In this document: positions 26,867 to 35,625 of the stretch, piece by piece
Layout: each line of letters opens with the position of its first letter
How positions within the stretch are numbered: position 1 is the stretch's first letter
Made by a program: the position numbers and the translations under genes
Notes under the pieces: model-generated
The model's database searches: none
What the model was told of the DNA's origin: nothing
The model's input: the letters and a program-made list of their open reading frames with translations, nothing else
DNA from: Brucella thiophenivorans
GTDB lineage: Bacteria > Pseudomonadota > Alphaproteobacteria > Rhizobiales > Rhizobiaceae
Assembly: GCF_002252445.1 (NCBI RefSeq)
Contig: NZ_NNRJ01000054.1
Location: 1 to 60,005 of the forward strand
DNA length: 60,005 nucleotides
Direction: 5' to 3'

Positions 26867-27880
26867 ATGCGCTTCAACGAACTTCTGCGTTCAACACCCA
26901 ATGGTCTTTATTGCCCGCCTGGAGATTTCTATATTGATCCGGTGCGGCCAGTTGATCGTGCGCTCATAACCCATGGTCATTCCGATCATGCACGTGCGGG
27001 ACACGATCATGTGCTGGCGACCCAACAAACACTAGAGATCATGGCTATTCGCTATGGCGCAAATTTTGCGGGCAGTTCACAACCTGCAGATTTCGGCAAA
27101 GCCCTAACTATAAACGGCGTCAGAATTAGCTTTCACCCGGCAGGTCATGTGCTAGGTTCGGCGCAAATCATCGTTGAAAAAAATGGTGCACGCATTGTCG
27201 CCTCCGGCGATTACAAACGCGCGTCAGACCCAACCTGTGCGCCTTTTGAGCCAATTGCCTGTGACGTCTTCATCACGGAAGCAACCTTTGCGCTTCCCGT
27301 TTTTCGCCATCCCGAAGCCTCGCATGAAATTGCAACATTGCTGAAATCACTGTTGCAATTTCCCGAACGTGCGCATCTTGTAGGGGCTTATTCGCTCGGC
27401 AAAGCCCAACGCGTTATAAAGCTTATCCGCGATGCAGGTTATAGCGAGCCTATATATATTCACGGCAGTCTTCAGAAACTCTGCGATTATTATCAATCGC
27501 AAGGCATCGATCTTGGTCAATTGGAGCCGGCAACACTGGAACGCGGCGCAGCCAATCCCGACTTTGCCGGAAAAATCGTGGTCGGCCCGCCTTCCGCTCT
27601 GGCTGATCGTTGGGCGCGGCGCTTTCCCGATCCTCTGCCTGCTTTTGCCTCCGGCTGGATGCGCATTCGCCAGCGTGCAAAGCAACGTGGCGTGGAACTG
27701 CCTCTCATCATTTCCGATCATTGTGATTGGGACGAATTAATCGCCACCATCACCGAAATAAAACCCGCCGAAGTTTGGGTTACGCATGGGCGCGAAGAAG
27801 CCTTGGTTCGATGGTGCGAATTGCAGGATATTCCGGCGCGGCCTCTGCATCTCATTGGCTATGAAGATGAGGGTGATTAA
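26867..27880 (+). CDS. Ligase-associated DNA damage response exonuclease (MBL fold)
   Basis: 337 residues of a metallo-beta-lactamase/beta-CASP nuclease. The metal motif is THGHSDHARAGHD, followed by FHPAGHVLGSAQI and SGDYKRASDP. The beta-CASP part contains GAYSLGKAQRVIKLIRDAGY and ISDHCDWDELIATI. The start at ATG 26867 faces the helicase start across 122 bases of shared promoter region. The last base of its stop is the first base of the ligase ATG, so the two are coupled. It processes DNA ends in the repair set by family knowledge. Confidence 0.88.
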   Translation: MRFNELLRSTPNGLYCPPGDFYIDPVRPVDRALITHGHSDHARAGHDHVLATQQTLEIMAIRYGANFAGSSQPADFGKALTINGVRISFHPAGHVLGSAQIIVEKNGARIVASGDYKRASDPTCAPFEPIACDVFITEATFALPVFRHPEASHEIATLLKSLLQFPERAHLVGAYSLGKAQRVIKLIRDAGYSEPIYIHGSLQKLCDYYQSQGIDLGQLEPATLERGAANPDFAGKIVVGPPSALADRWARRFPDPLPAFASGWMRIRQRAKQRGVELPLIISDHCDWDELIATITEIKPAEVWVTHGREEALVRWCELQDIPARPLHLIGYEDEGD

Positions 27881-29520
27881 TGCAAGCTTTCGCTGAACTC
27901 CTCGACCGTCTCGTGCTTACACCGCAACGCAATGGCAAGCTGCGCCTGCTGGTCGATTATTTTCGCACCACGCCTGATCCTGATCGCGGTCTGGCACTTG
28001 CAGCAATCACACGTGATCTGGAATTGCAGAGTGTAAAACCTGCTATGCTGCGCGCATTGATTGCTGAGCGCAGCGATCCCACGCTTTTCGCCTATTCCTA
28101 TGATTATGTCGGCGATCTGGCCGAAACCATTTCGCTAATCTGGCCGGGACCGAACGAAACTCGCGCAGGTGACAATCTGCCGTTAAGCGTGGTGGTGCAC
28201 GAATTGCAAAATGCCTCGCGTCGCGAAGGTCCGTTATTGATTGCTGGATGGCTCGATCTGCTTGGTATCTCTGAACGCTATGCTCTCCTAAAACTAGTCA
28301 CCGGCGGTCTGCGTATCGGCGTTTCAGCGCGTCTTGCAAAACAGGCACTGGCTGATTACGGCAATGTCGATGTGGTGGAGATCGAGGAACTCTGGCACGG
28401 ACAGGCACCGCCGTTCACCGAACTTTTCGCATGGCTGGAAGGCCGAGAAGCGAAACCTGCGGCAGCTGCCGATGCGCCTTTCCGGCCAGTCATGCTGGCA
28501 ACGGCACTTGACGAGGCCGAAATTCCCGCGCTTGATCCATCCGCCTATAGTGCCGAATGGAAATGGGATGGTATCCGTGTTCAGGCTGTCTCGGAAAACG
28601 GCGTCAGACGACTTTATTCACGCACAGGCGACGATATTTCCAGCACGTTTCCCGATGTGCTGGAGGCCATGGATTTCGAAGGCGCTATTGATGGTGAATT
28701 GCTTGTCGGCCATCATGGCGAAACAGGTATTGAAACCGCGACATTTTCCGATCTGCAACAGCGGCTCAACCGCAAGACCGTGACAGCAAAGCAATTGCAG
28801 GAATTTCCGGCATTCATTCGTGCCTATGATCTTATGCAAGACGGCACGCGGCTGACAGGCACAGATCTACGCGCGATCCCATTTGCAGAGCGCAGGGCGC
28901 GGCTTGTCAATTTCATCCAGAAGCTCGACAAGCGCCGATTTGATCTTTCGCCGGTGCTGGAATTTTCCAACTTTGATGAACTGGCCAAGCTTCGTCTTAA
29001 CCCGCCTCACCCGGTTATCGAAGGCATCATGCTCAAGCGCCACGACAGCGCCTATGTTCCCGGTCGCCCGAAGGGGCCGTGGTTCAAATGGAAACGCGAT
29101 CCTTTCACTGTTGATGCCGTGGTGGTCTATGCCCAGCGTGGGCATGGCAAGCGTTCGAGCTACTATTCGGACTTCACCTTTGCCGTGTGGACGGGGCCAG
29201 AAGACAAACCTGTTCTGGTGCCGGTGGGCAAAGCTTATTTTGGTTTTACCGATGAGGAGTTAAAACTCCTCGACAAATTCGTGCGTGATAATACGATTGA
29301 GCGCTTTGGCCCGGTACGCTCTGTTCGCGCCGAACCGGATCATGGGCTTGTAGTCGAGGTTGCTTTTGAAGGCCTCAACAGTTCAACCCGTCACAAGTCA
29401 GGTGTTGCCATGCGCTTTCCGCGTTTCTCGCGATTACGCTGGGACAAGCCACCGCGCGAAGCGGATCGTCTCGAAACGCTCGAAAAACTTTTAGAGCGGC
29501 GATCTAAACATTTATGTTGA
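27880..29520 (+). CDS. ATP-dependent DNA ligase (cisplatin/ligase-associated repair type)
   Basis: 546 residues. An N-terminal DNA-binding domain (~1-200) precedes the nucleotidyltransferase motif EWKWDGIRVQ, with the adenylated Lys at residue 228. Further motifs are RLYSRTGDD, IDGELLV, EGIMLKR and WFKWKRD, in the right order, followed by the C-terminal OB fold. ATP-dependent ligases of this class act in a backup repair route beside the NAD ligase. It forms the second gene of the plus-strand half of the repair set. Confidence 0.9.
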   Translation: MQAFAELLDRLVLTPQRNGKLRLLVDYFRTTPDPDRGLALAAITRDLELQSVKPAMLRALIAERSDPTLFAYSYDYVGDLAETISLIWPGPNETRAGDNLPLSVVVHELQNASRREGPLLIAGWLDLLGISERYALLKLVTGGLRIGVSARLAKQALADYGNVDVVEIEELWHGQAPPFTELFAWLEGREAKPAAAADAPFRPVMLATALDEAEIPALDPSAYSAEWKWDGIRVQAVSENGVRRLYSRTGDDISSTFPDVLEAMDFEGAIDGELLVGHHGETGIETATFSDLQQRLNRKTVTAKQLQEFPAFIRAYDLMQDGTRLTGTDLRAIPFAERRARLVNFIQKLDKRRFDLSPVLEFSNFDELAKLRLNPPHPVIEGIMLKRHDSAYVPGRPKGPWFKWKRDPFTVDAVVVYAQRGHGKRSSYYSDFTFAVWTGPEDKPVLVPVGKAYFGFTDEELKLLDKFVRDNTIERFGPVRSVRAEPDHGLVVEVAFEGLNSSTRHKSGVAMRFPRFSRLRWDKPPREADRLETLEKLLERRSKHLC

Positions 29521-29568
29521 CGCGCATCTATTACGAAAACCGTTTCACACTTTTCGGGATACGCTCTC
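29521..29568 (-). repeat. Dispersed palindromic repeat, copy 3
   Basis: This copy fills the 54-base gap between the convergent ligase and membrane-protein genes. Read on the minus strand it starts AGAGCGTATCCC, contains GAAAAGTGTGAAACGGTTTT and ends GATGCGCG. Its arms are self-complementary, so it may also act as the bidirectional terminator here. Confidence 0.7.
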
Positions 29569-29574
29569 GCTTAG

Positions 29575-30597
29575 TTATTCACCCGCAGTGGTTACGCGAA
29601 TTGCAAAAATATCAACGACCTTGCCGGTACCGCTCAAATCAGAATTGATCGTGATCTTTCCGCCACGACCAGCGGACTGACCAGTCTGAAACTCCTGATC
29701 GAACAGGAAATTATTCAGTGAATCGCGAACGTCATAACGTCTGCGTCCACAATCGCCCAAGCCTGCAAAATCACAATTGATCGACATTTGAGTGGTTTGG
29801 CCGTCACCGCTACGCCCAACAATATCAAACGTCGCCTTCTTGCCTGCTAGTTGATTGAGCACACCTTCGCCAACATCAAACGTGACAGTGTCACTTGCAC
29901 TCTTCGACTGAACCCGCACGAAGCTGTTCGTACCCTCACGCATAATATCTGCCGTAGCCCCACCTTGAACTGACATGCGTGTCGCATCTTCAGGGGTAAA
30001 AATATTGATCCAGGTGCGTCCATCCGGATCCTCACCTTCTTTGATCGGAGCCATGCGATTGTCAGTCAACAGCGGACTAGAACCACTTCCGCGCGTGAAA
30101 TCCGCAAAGCTATTATAAAGCGAAAATCCAATAAGCCCAAGAACAATGATGACCAGTACCGGAATGCCAACGCTTATAAGCGGCGAGCTACGCTTCTTTT
30201 TGCGATCCTTGCGCGCTACACCTGCCTCATAACCAAGATCGGCCGCAGCGCGTTTGTCCTTTTTCGAAGTCGAACGAATATCTGCGGTATCAAGTGCGGG
30301 CCCAGCTTCGAAATCATTTCCGCCCAGAACAGGATCAGAAGAATGCGGCACACCCAGCGACGGCTCGTGCTGAGCGCTTGTCGGCCGACCAGATTTAAAC
30401 TCGGCCTCTATTTCCGAAATAGCATCTTTGATCTTCTGGCGTCGCTGCTGCTTCTGCTCTTCACTCAGTGCCGCATTGGACGTCAACGCGCGCTCATGCG
30501 CCCCCCATGCCGCCTCGTAAATACGCTGACGGGTAGCCGGATTATGCGCATCCGACTTTGCGAATGCATTTCTGATTGCGCGCTCGATACTTTCCAA
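29575..30597 (-). CDS. Hypothetical membrane protein with periplasmic domain
   Basis: 340 residues. Residues ~1-80 form a charged helical region (MESIERAIRNAFAKSDAHNPATRQRIYEAA), then a linker rich in Lys/Arg (RKDRKKKRSS) leads to one membrane helix (VGIPVLVIIVLGLIGFSLYNSF, about 145-166). The remaining ~170 residues are a beta-rich exported domain with Cys pair (NCDFAGLGDC). The pattern fits a single-pass inner-membrane protein, N-terminus inside. It looks like a conserved unnamed family of this bacterial group; I cannot assign a function. Confidence 0.75.
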   Translation of the reverse strand: MESIERAIRNAFAKSDAHNPATRQRIYEAAWGAHERALTSNAALSEEQKQQRRQKIKDAISEIEAEFKSGRPTSAQHEPSLGVPHSSDPVLGGNDFEAGPALDTADIRSTSKKDKRAAADLGYEAGVARKDRKKKRSSPLISVGIPVLVIIVLGLIGFSLYNSFADFTRGSGSSPLLTDNRMAPIKEGEDPDGRTWINIFTPEDATRMSVQGGATADIMREGTNSFVRVQSKSASDTVTFDVGEGVLNQLAGKKATFDIVGRSGDGQTTQMSINCDFAGLGDCGRRRYDVRDSLNNFLFDQEFQTGQSAGRGGKITINSDLSGTGKVVDIFAIRVTTAGE

Positions 30598-30923
30598 AGG
30601 GCCGTTCTTCCTCGATTCCCGTATTCAGGAGATTGCATACGCTAACTGAGTCTTTCAGACACAGTATATTAAATGAGCCTCAGCGAAATTAACGTCTGAA
30701 TCAAGGCATTTACCTGTTCTGAACCCATTTTGGCTACCCGTGACAACTGTTAAAGATACCAAACATTAACTTTAAGGCGCATTTTCCCCTCACCTATGGT
30801 GGAACAACCAACATTTCACGCCCAATAACAGCCATTTTACCACTCAATTTTTCATGTTGTGGTTGGCGAAAGCCGTGTTAGAAATATTACGTTTACGCAA
30901 ACGTCAACTTTTTGGAGGATGAA
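30598..30923. other. Divergent intergenic region
   Basis: 326 bases between the minus-strand membrane-protein gene and the plus-strand nitronate monooxygenase. It is A+T-rich with several TTAAC repeats (AACTGTTAAAG, CATTAACTTTAAGG) that could be promoter elements. The GGAGGA ribosome site of the downstream gene ends it. No small gene was seen. Confidence 0.4.
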
Positions 30924-31892
30924 ATGGCATTGCCGGATATTTTGCAAAACAGGCTGCGCATTCCCGTGGTCGGAGCGCCACTGTTTATCATTTCAAATCC
31001 GGCTTTGGTGCTGGCGCAATGCAAGGCAGGCATTGTCGGTTCATTTCCGGCGCTCAATGCACGCCCTGAAGCACAGCTTGATGATTGGTTGGCAGAGATT
31101 ACCGAAAATCTCGCCGCTTATGATGCCGCAAATCCCGAACGCCCTGCGGCCCCATTTGCAGTCAACCAGATTGTTCACCGCTCCAACAAGCGGCTCGAAC
31201 ATGACCTCGGTCTATGTGTAAAATATAAGGTGCCAATCGTCATTTCTTCGCTGGGAGCTGTACCTGATGTAAACGCGGCAATCCATTCGTATGGCGGCAT
31301 CGTGCTGCACGATGTCATCAACAATCGCCACGCCAATTCCGCCATTCGCAAGGGTGCTGACGGCCTTATCGCTGTGGCAGCAGGTGCTGGCGGCCACGCA
31401 GGTGCACTGTCTCCTTTTGCACTCATTCAGGAAATCCGAGAATGGTTTGACGGACCGCTGCTGCTTTCGGGCGCAATCGCCAATGGCGGTGCAATTTTGG
31501 CAGCACAAGCCATGGGCGCAGACCTTGCTTATATCGGCTCACCCTTTATCGCGACCACAGAAGCCCGTGCGTGCGACGCTTACAAACAATCTATTGTGGA
31601 CTCAAACGCATCCGACATCGTCTATTCCAACTATTTTACCGGCATATCCGGCAATTATCTGAAACCATCGATCGCCAATTCCGGCCTCGACCCTGATAAT
31701 CTACCGGTAGCCGATCCATCCAAAATGGACTTCGACAAAGCACAGCAGGAAGGGGCAAAAGCCTGGAAGGACATATGGGGCTGCGGACAAGGAATTGGTG
31801 CGGTGAAAGAGATTACGCCTGCAGCGCAACTCGTCGACCGCCTCGCAACCGAATATGCTGCGGCACGCGAACGCGTCTGCGCAAACTGTTAA
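30924..31892 (+). CDS. Nitronate monooxygenase (2-nitropropane dioxygenase-like, FMN)
   Basis: 322 residues from ATG 30924, with GGAGGA seven bases upstream. It is a TIM barrel: PVVGAPLFIISNPALVLAQCKAGIVGSFPALN at the N-terminus, then AAGAGGHAGALSPFALIQEI with the catalytic-His region, and LLLSGAIANGGAILAAQAMGADLAYIGSPFIAT at the FMN phosphate site. Such enzymes use FMN and oxygen to oxidise alkyl nitronates, protecting cells from propionate-3-nitronate. It precedes the tRNA by about 150 bases. Confidence 0.88.
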   Translation: MALPDILQNRLRIPVVGAPLFIISNPALVLAQCKAGIVGSFPALNARPEAQLDDWLAEITENLAAYDAANPERPAAPFAVNQIVHRSNKRLEHDLGLCVKYKVPIVISSLGAVPDVNAAIHSYGGIVLHDVINNRHANSAIRKGADGLIAVAAGAGGHAGALSPFALIQEIREWFDGPLLLSGAIANGGAILAAQAMGADLAYIGSPFIATTEARACDAYKQSIVDSNASDIVYSNYFTGISGNYLKPSIANSGLDPDNLPVADPSKMDFDKAQQEGAKAWKDIWGCGQGIGAVKEITPAAQLVDRLATEYAAARERVCANC

Positions 31893-32043
31893 AGACCCTT
31901 GTTTGATATTGTAGGCGATGTCTGAAACAAACATCAAAAATGTGCGTTTTGGACCTTGCTTTCCATCCGCCTTTTCGTTATCAGCCCAACGTTCGATTTA
32001 AAAAAATCGACACTCCTTACGGAGTTAGGAACTTTTGTTCCGG

Positions 32044-32119
32044 GCCGCTTTAGCTCAGTTGGTAGAGCACATCATTCGTAATGATGGGGTCAGCAGTTCG
32101 AGTCTGCTAAGCGGCACCA
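32044..32119 (+). tRNA. tRNA-Thr (anticodon CGT)
   Basis: 76 bases with full cloverleaf. The acceptor stem is GCCGCTT/AAGCGGC, the D stem GCTC/GAGC, the anticodon stem CATCA/TGATG with loop TTCGTAA, the T stem AGCAG/CTGCT with loop TTCGAGT, and CCA is encoded. Anticodon CGT reads ACG. Its last 16 bases are the left attachment repeat of the island, so the gene is rebuilt intact by the insertion. Confidence 0.97.
32104..32119 (+). repeat. attL: 3' end of tRNA-Thr
   Basis: CTGCTAAGCGGCACCA, the T-stem half, acceptor arm and CCA of the tRNA. The same 16 bases recur at 55287-55302 in the same orientation. Confidence 0.9.
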
Positions 32120-32555
32120 TATATAAATAAATTTTACTTCAAATTCATATACTTAGATTAATTAAGGAGACTTCTACCCCCCTTAAAATCCACCCTTGTG
32201 CATTCGGTTAACCGCCTCCGATGCTGCACATAATTCCGCATCCGAAATGATTTCCCTCGCGCGCGTGCGCGTACTGCTCCCAAAAGTCCCCTAAGACCTT
32301 TCATTCTCACCTTTCCATCCGGCACGTTTTGATTCCCTCTGATTGTTTTCAAAGCCAATCCGCCACATGACCGAAAGCCCTCGCGTGCGCGTGCGCGCGT
32401 ATTGGTCCGTCAACTGTGCTTGATACGCCTCGACCTTTCTGAAACGGTGAGACAATTCATAACCACTGATCTACCGCGAGCTGTATATTCACTAAAACGC
32501 AGTAATTTAGTGATGATGTTAGGCATGGATAGAATTTGTCTCAGGGGCGCTACGT
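32120..32555. pseudogene. Left-end scrap DNA with terminase-small-subunit-like motif fragments
   Basis: The 436 bases between the tRNA and marC hold two copies of a G+C-rich alternating tract (32256-32280 and 32380-32408). Read on the minus strand they encode EQYAHAREG and DQYARART, which resemble the DQYARARE motif of phage terminase-small-subunit-like proteins. A third copy is at 33343-33367. Frames around them are short and broken. I see no intact gene. Confidence 0.5.
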
Positions 32556-33209
32556 ATGGAATGGACTTTCATTCACACTCTGACGTTTACCTTCATGTCG
32601 GTGTTCTCAATGGTCAACCCGATTGGTATGGCCCCTGTCTTTTTGGCTCAAACCAGTCGCCAGCCCAAAGAGGAACGTCACAAGCTTGCCTATAGGGTGG
32701 CCTGCTACGGCGCTATCCTGCTCATCATAACGTTGTTCATCGGTCCGAGCGTCCTTCAGTTCTTTGGTGTCGCTCTTGCCGATATACAGGTAGCAGGAGG
32801 CATATTCGTTTTCTTTACGGCTTGGCGCATGTTGGTAGCAGATCCTGCTCCGCCAGCGGGTGTAGCAGAAACGCCTACAGGTCGCGACAAGTCAGCAGAT
32901 ATAGCATTCTTCCCGTTGACTATGCCCATCACAGCCGGGGCCGGTACTATTGCAATAATCCTCACACTATCCAGCAAAATGGAAGGCGGCCTACAGAACG
33001 AGGTCTCATCCTATGCCGGAGCGGTCTGCGGAATCGTTCTGGTCTTCATATGCGTTGCGATTTGCTACAGGTACTCAGACGCAATCTTTAAGAAAGTCGG
33101 ACCAGCAGGAACGGCGGTTTTGACGAGATTAACCGCATTCTTGCTTTTAGCTATCGGTGTTTCGGTAACATGGGGTGGCTTGAGCAGTTTGATATTATCC
33201 TTGAAATAG
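32556..33209 (+). CDS. MarC-family (NAAT) integral membrane protein
   Basis: 217 residues with six hydrophobic segments. The family marks are FMSVFSMVNPIGMAPVFLAQTS near the N-terminus and FFPLTMPITAGAGTIAIILTL in the middle. MarC proteins are inner-membrane proteins of unsettled function, once linked to multiple antibiotic resistance. It lies next to attL and is transcribed into the island, so it is probably cargo rather than part of the replication module. Confidence 0.88.
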   Translation: MEWTFIHTLTFTFMSVFSMVNPIGMAPVFLAQTSRQPKEERHKLAYRVACYGAILLIITLFIGPSVLQFFGVALADIQVAGGIFVFFTAWRMLVADPAPPAGVAETPTGRDKSADIAFFPLTMPITAGAGTIAIILTLSSKMEGGLQNEVSSYAGAVCGIVLVFICVAICYRYSDAIFKKVGPAGTAVLTRLTAFLLLAIGVSVTWGGLSSLILSLK

Positions 33210-33240
33210 ACGCTCGGTCGCAAACCTCTCCACTAGCAGC

Positions 33241-33471
33241 CTATCCTGATTTGGAGAGACCTGTGCCCGCTTTTGCTCGCGTGATGACCGGACTTAAATC
33301 GGTGTTTCTCTCGCGTAGTGATGGCAGATTAATCGGTGAAGCCTCGCGCGCGTGCGCGTATTGGTCGGAAAACTCCGGCTGAGATGAAAGCCATTTGAAA
33401 ACTGTTGAGCGATTGGGAAAATCAACGCCGCTGCAAATGGTGCGCAAACTATCACCGTCTGCAATGCGCAT
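33241..33471 (-). pseudogene. Truncated terminase-small-subunit-like fragment
   Basis: The frame encodes RIADGDSLRTICSGVDFPNRSTVFKWLSSQPEFSDQYAHAREA, the helix-turn-helix part of phage terminase-small-subunit-like proteins. After AREA the frame turns into unrelated sequence and stops 32 codons later, so the C-terminal part is lost. Similar residues can be followed upstream of the first Met without a start. No ribosome site is visible. It partly overlaps the 3' flank of marC. A remnant is the best reading. Confidence 0.6.
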
Positions 33472-33609
33472 GAGGCAACGAGGATAAACGCAGAGAGAAC
33501 GAGAAGCTTGGCGGTTGTTTTCGCCCCTTGTTTTAAATCGAGCGCCACTATTTAGCCCTATTGCTTAATGAGAGAGCGATACGATAATTGAGATTCAGGA
33601 AATACTGCT

Positions 33610-33831
33610 TTGCCATTCCGTACGGACCAATTTGTTGGAACATATAAGCCAGCGCAGATGCGGGCCTTACAACGAGCGTATCTTGAAACGTGTATTTTGC
33701 TCGGAGTGTCATCGCCAACAGAAGTAGAAACCCTGAAAATCGCGAAGATGGTTTATAAAATCTACGACAGCGGCGTTGAAGAACCTTATCAAATAGCTCG
33801 TCTTATTCTGCATGCTGAAAGCATCTCGTGA
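33610..33831 (+). CDS. Small hypothetical protein, 73 residues
   Basis: TTG start with AGGAA upstream. The protein is soluble and helical (QMRALQRAYLETCILLG, VETLKIAKMVYKIYDSG) and resembles small conserved proteins of this bacterial order that begin MPFRT and contain a similar two-helix region. No function is known to me. An inverted repeat with a T-run follows 40 bases after the stop. Confidence 0.6.
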   Translation: MPFRTDQFVGTYKPAQMRALQRAYLETCILLGVSSPTEVETLKIAKMVYKIYDSGVEEPYQIARLILHAESIS

Positions 33832-33871
33832 TTGCCTCTCCCAGAATGACAAAACTCCGAACGAAGCGGTG

Positions 33872-33898
33872 ATGAACTGTGTGTTCATTTATTTTTTT
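33872..33898 (+). terminator. Likely terminator after the 73-residue gene
   Basis: ATGAAC-TGTGT-GTTCAT forms a six-base-pair stem and is followed by a T-rich run. The stem is short and A+T-rich, so efficiency may be modest. Confidence 0.5.
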
Positions 33899-34116
33899 AT
33901 TGCAGTTTAAAGACAGCCTGTCTAAACGCCCCGGATGGATACGTTGCTAAAAAGATCAATCTACATCTCATCGGCAGTGGCTGGCATCTACCTAACTTGG
34001 GCAATCGTGACAGGCGCGTTAGTACAATCATTCTAATCGAATTCGATATATTAAACATATATTCACCTCCCCAAATGCAAGCTTGCTAGTAAATCTTGCA
34101 TTACTGGAGATGTGGA

Positions 34117-34287
34117 ATGCCTCACATGCTGCCGCCTAGGAAGTTCTTGACTCCAATCTTGATCATATGCGGCGTTGTATTGATCGTGGCGATTTTCAAG
34201 CGAGCATATGACACCTACCACGGCGTTGACCCCACTTGGAGTAATACCGAACGCGGGGTGCATCCCGGCTGGCAGATGAACCCATAA
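34117..34287 (+). CDS. Small single-pass membrane protein, 56 residues
   Basis: ATG 34117 follows GGAGATGTGGA; an earlier in-frame Met at 34096 is less likely. One hydrophobic helix (FLTPILIICGVVLIVAIF) is followed by a short polar tail (DPTWSNTERGVHPGWQMNP). It is unlike any family I know. Similar tiny membrane proteins are common in phage-derived islands. Confidence 0.5.
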   Translation: MPHMLPPRKFLTPILIICGVVLIVAIFKRAYDTYHGVDPTWSNTERGVHPGWQMNP

Positions 34288-34391
34288 AATCCGTTTTGGT
34301 TGCAGAAAAAGAAAAAGGCCCGCGTGAGCGAGACCAATAACCCTAACGAATGTTAGGTTGCTAATTTGCTGGTTATATATACCATCGCATT

Positions 34392-34640
34392 ATGAAAATT
34401 TCGGCGAAGAAGGCCTATGAGCTAATTCGTACTGCCGTACACGTCGATGGGACCCTTATTGAGCCATTCACGGCTAAGGATATACGACGAGTAATTTCCG
34501 GCTGGCGTTATACTGATCACTTTAGTTTCCTCGCGTCGAACTGTGATAGCAATCAACTCGATGAAAAAGTTCTATTCATTCGGGTTGGGCGAGGTAATTA
34601 TCGGCTATCAAAAAGCGGCGCGAAAGCCGCTGAACTCTGA
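34392..34640 (+). CDS. Hypothetical protein, 82 residues
   Basis: Soluble, basic protein that starts MKISAKKAYELIRTAVHVDG and ends in a pattern (FIRVGRGNYRLSKSGAKAAEL) like the wing of a winged helix. The DNA-binding idea is an inference from that pattern. The ribosome site is weak. A hairpin (CCTAAC-GAAT-GTTAGG, 34342-34357) lies 34 bases upstream and may be a terminator or a leader structure. Confidence 0.5.
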   Translation: MKISAKKAYELIRTAVHVDGTLIEPFTAKDIRRVISGWRYTDHFSFLASNCDSNQLDEKVLFIRVGRGNYRLSKSGAKAAEL

Positions 34641-34815
34641 ACATTAAATTCCATGCTGGACCATGCGCTTGTGGCATGGCTGGGTTTGACCGGATTTCCC
34701 CACTGGGGAATGTTAGACGCCTCAGATTTGAGCGATGCGTCCGGCCAGCGTCTCTCGTGCGTCCGGCGCTCATGATTACCAATTTACATCACGGCCTTAT
34801 CTGCGTCCGCAACGG

Positions 34816-35310
34816 CTAATACGGCTGCATTTGATCAACGTGAATGTTGCCATCATTGTAGATTTGGATTGTCAGATCAGGATTGCCCTCGATGATTTCA
34901 TATTCAACCCCCTGCCGCATCTTCCATTGATAACCCTTTTCAGGGTGCCTCGAAGAAACAGGTTCCCATTTCATTTCGGAAATTGGCTTGCCTTCGCCCC
35001 ACCTATTTTCCTTGCTGGCGAATACTTTGCTCGGAGTGTCGCCCTTATCTCGCAGGTTGAAATCGTAATAGTTCCTGCGGTCTTGCAATAAGATTGCTTT
35101 TGCATCGGTGAGCTTAACACCCTTGTTATCGACTTTATCTTTTTCGCTGATATGAGCGGTGTAGCTGTCTACGAGCTTGGGTGCAGCCTTTTCCTGCGTA
35201 GCTGTAGCGATAGGTGTCGAGCTGCTACCTTTGGAGGCATCATTTGTCGTACATGCCGTGACCAACGCAACTGCGCAGATGCTTAGAGTGATTGGAATAA
35301 ATCGCTTCAT
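34816..35310 (-). CDS. Lipoprotein, 164 residues, unknown function
   Basis: ATG 35310 follows a G-rich site (GGGGGCGACC). The N-terminus MKRFIPITLSICAVALVTACTT has a lipobox (VTAC) that places the mature protein on a membrane through a diacylglyceryl-Cys. The remainder is polar, with VDSYTAHISEKDKVDNKGVKLTDAKAILLQDRRNYYDF. I do not recognise the family. Two other genes of this part of the island also encode exported proteins. Confidence 0.65.
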   Translation of the reverse strand: MKRFIPITLSICAVALVTACTTNDASKGSSSTPIATATQEKAAPKLVDSYTAHISEKDKVDNKGVKLTDAKAILLQDRRNYYDFNLRDKGDTPSKVFASKENRWGEGKPISEMKWEPVSSRHPEKGYQWKMRQGVEYEIIEGNPDLTIQIYNDGNIHVDQMQPY

Positions 35311-35427
35311 GGTCGCCCCCTGTTTAGGCAAGCTGGCAGACGCGCAGCGGGTGGTCAACCACAACCTTCAATGAAAGTTTACCTGGCGCGGGTTAGTGAC
35401 GCGCAGTTAAATCAACGGGGCGGGTAA

Positions 35428-35625
35428 ATGGATAAGGCACGAGTTATCGGCATTTGGGTTTCTGGGATTATGGCGACTGGTTTTATTGGGGGAGCGACAG
35501 GAGCCGCTTTAGCTGGATTTGCGGGAATACACCCTCCGCAAATTGCACTGCCATCGGTTATTGGCTGTGCCTTACTATTTGTATGCGTCCGGCTATGGCG
35601 AGTGGAGATCAGGAATATCGGTTAG
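35428..35625 (+). CDS. Small membrane protein, 65 residues
   Basis: Two hydrophobic segments (VIGIWVSGIMATGFIGGATGAALAGFAG and IALPSVIGCALLFVCVRLW) with a short loop. GGGGCGGG precedes the ATG. Phage holins have this size and two-helix layout, but no lysis gene is adjacent. Function unknown. Confidence 0.5.
   Translation: MDKARVIGIWVSGIMATGFIGGATGAALAGFAGIHPPQIALPSVIGCALLFVCVRLWRVEIRNIG

Noticed and set aside
32256..33367. Repeated G+C-rich tracts considered as a CRISPR array
   Set aside because: Only three copies occur, with irregular spacing of about 120 and 960 bases, and they encode a repeated protein motif.
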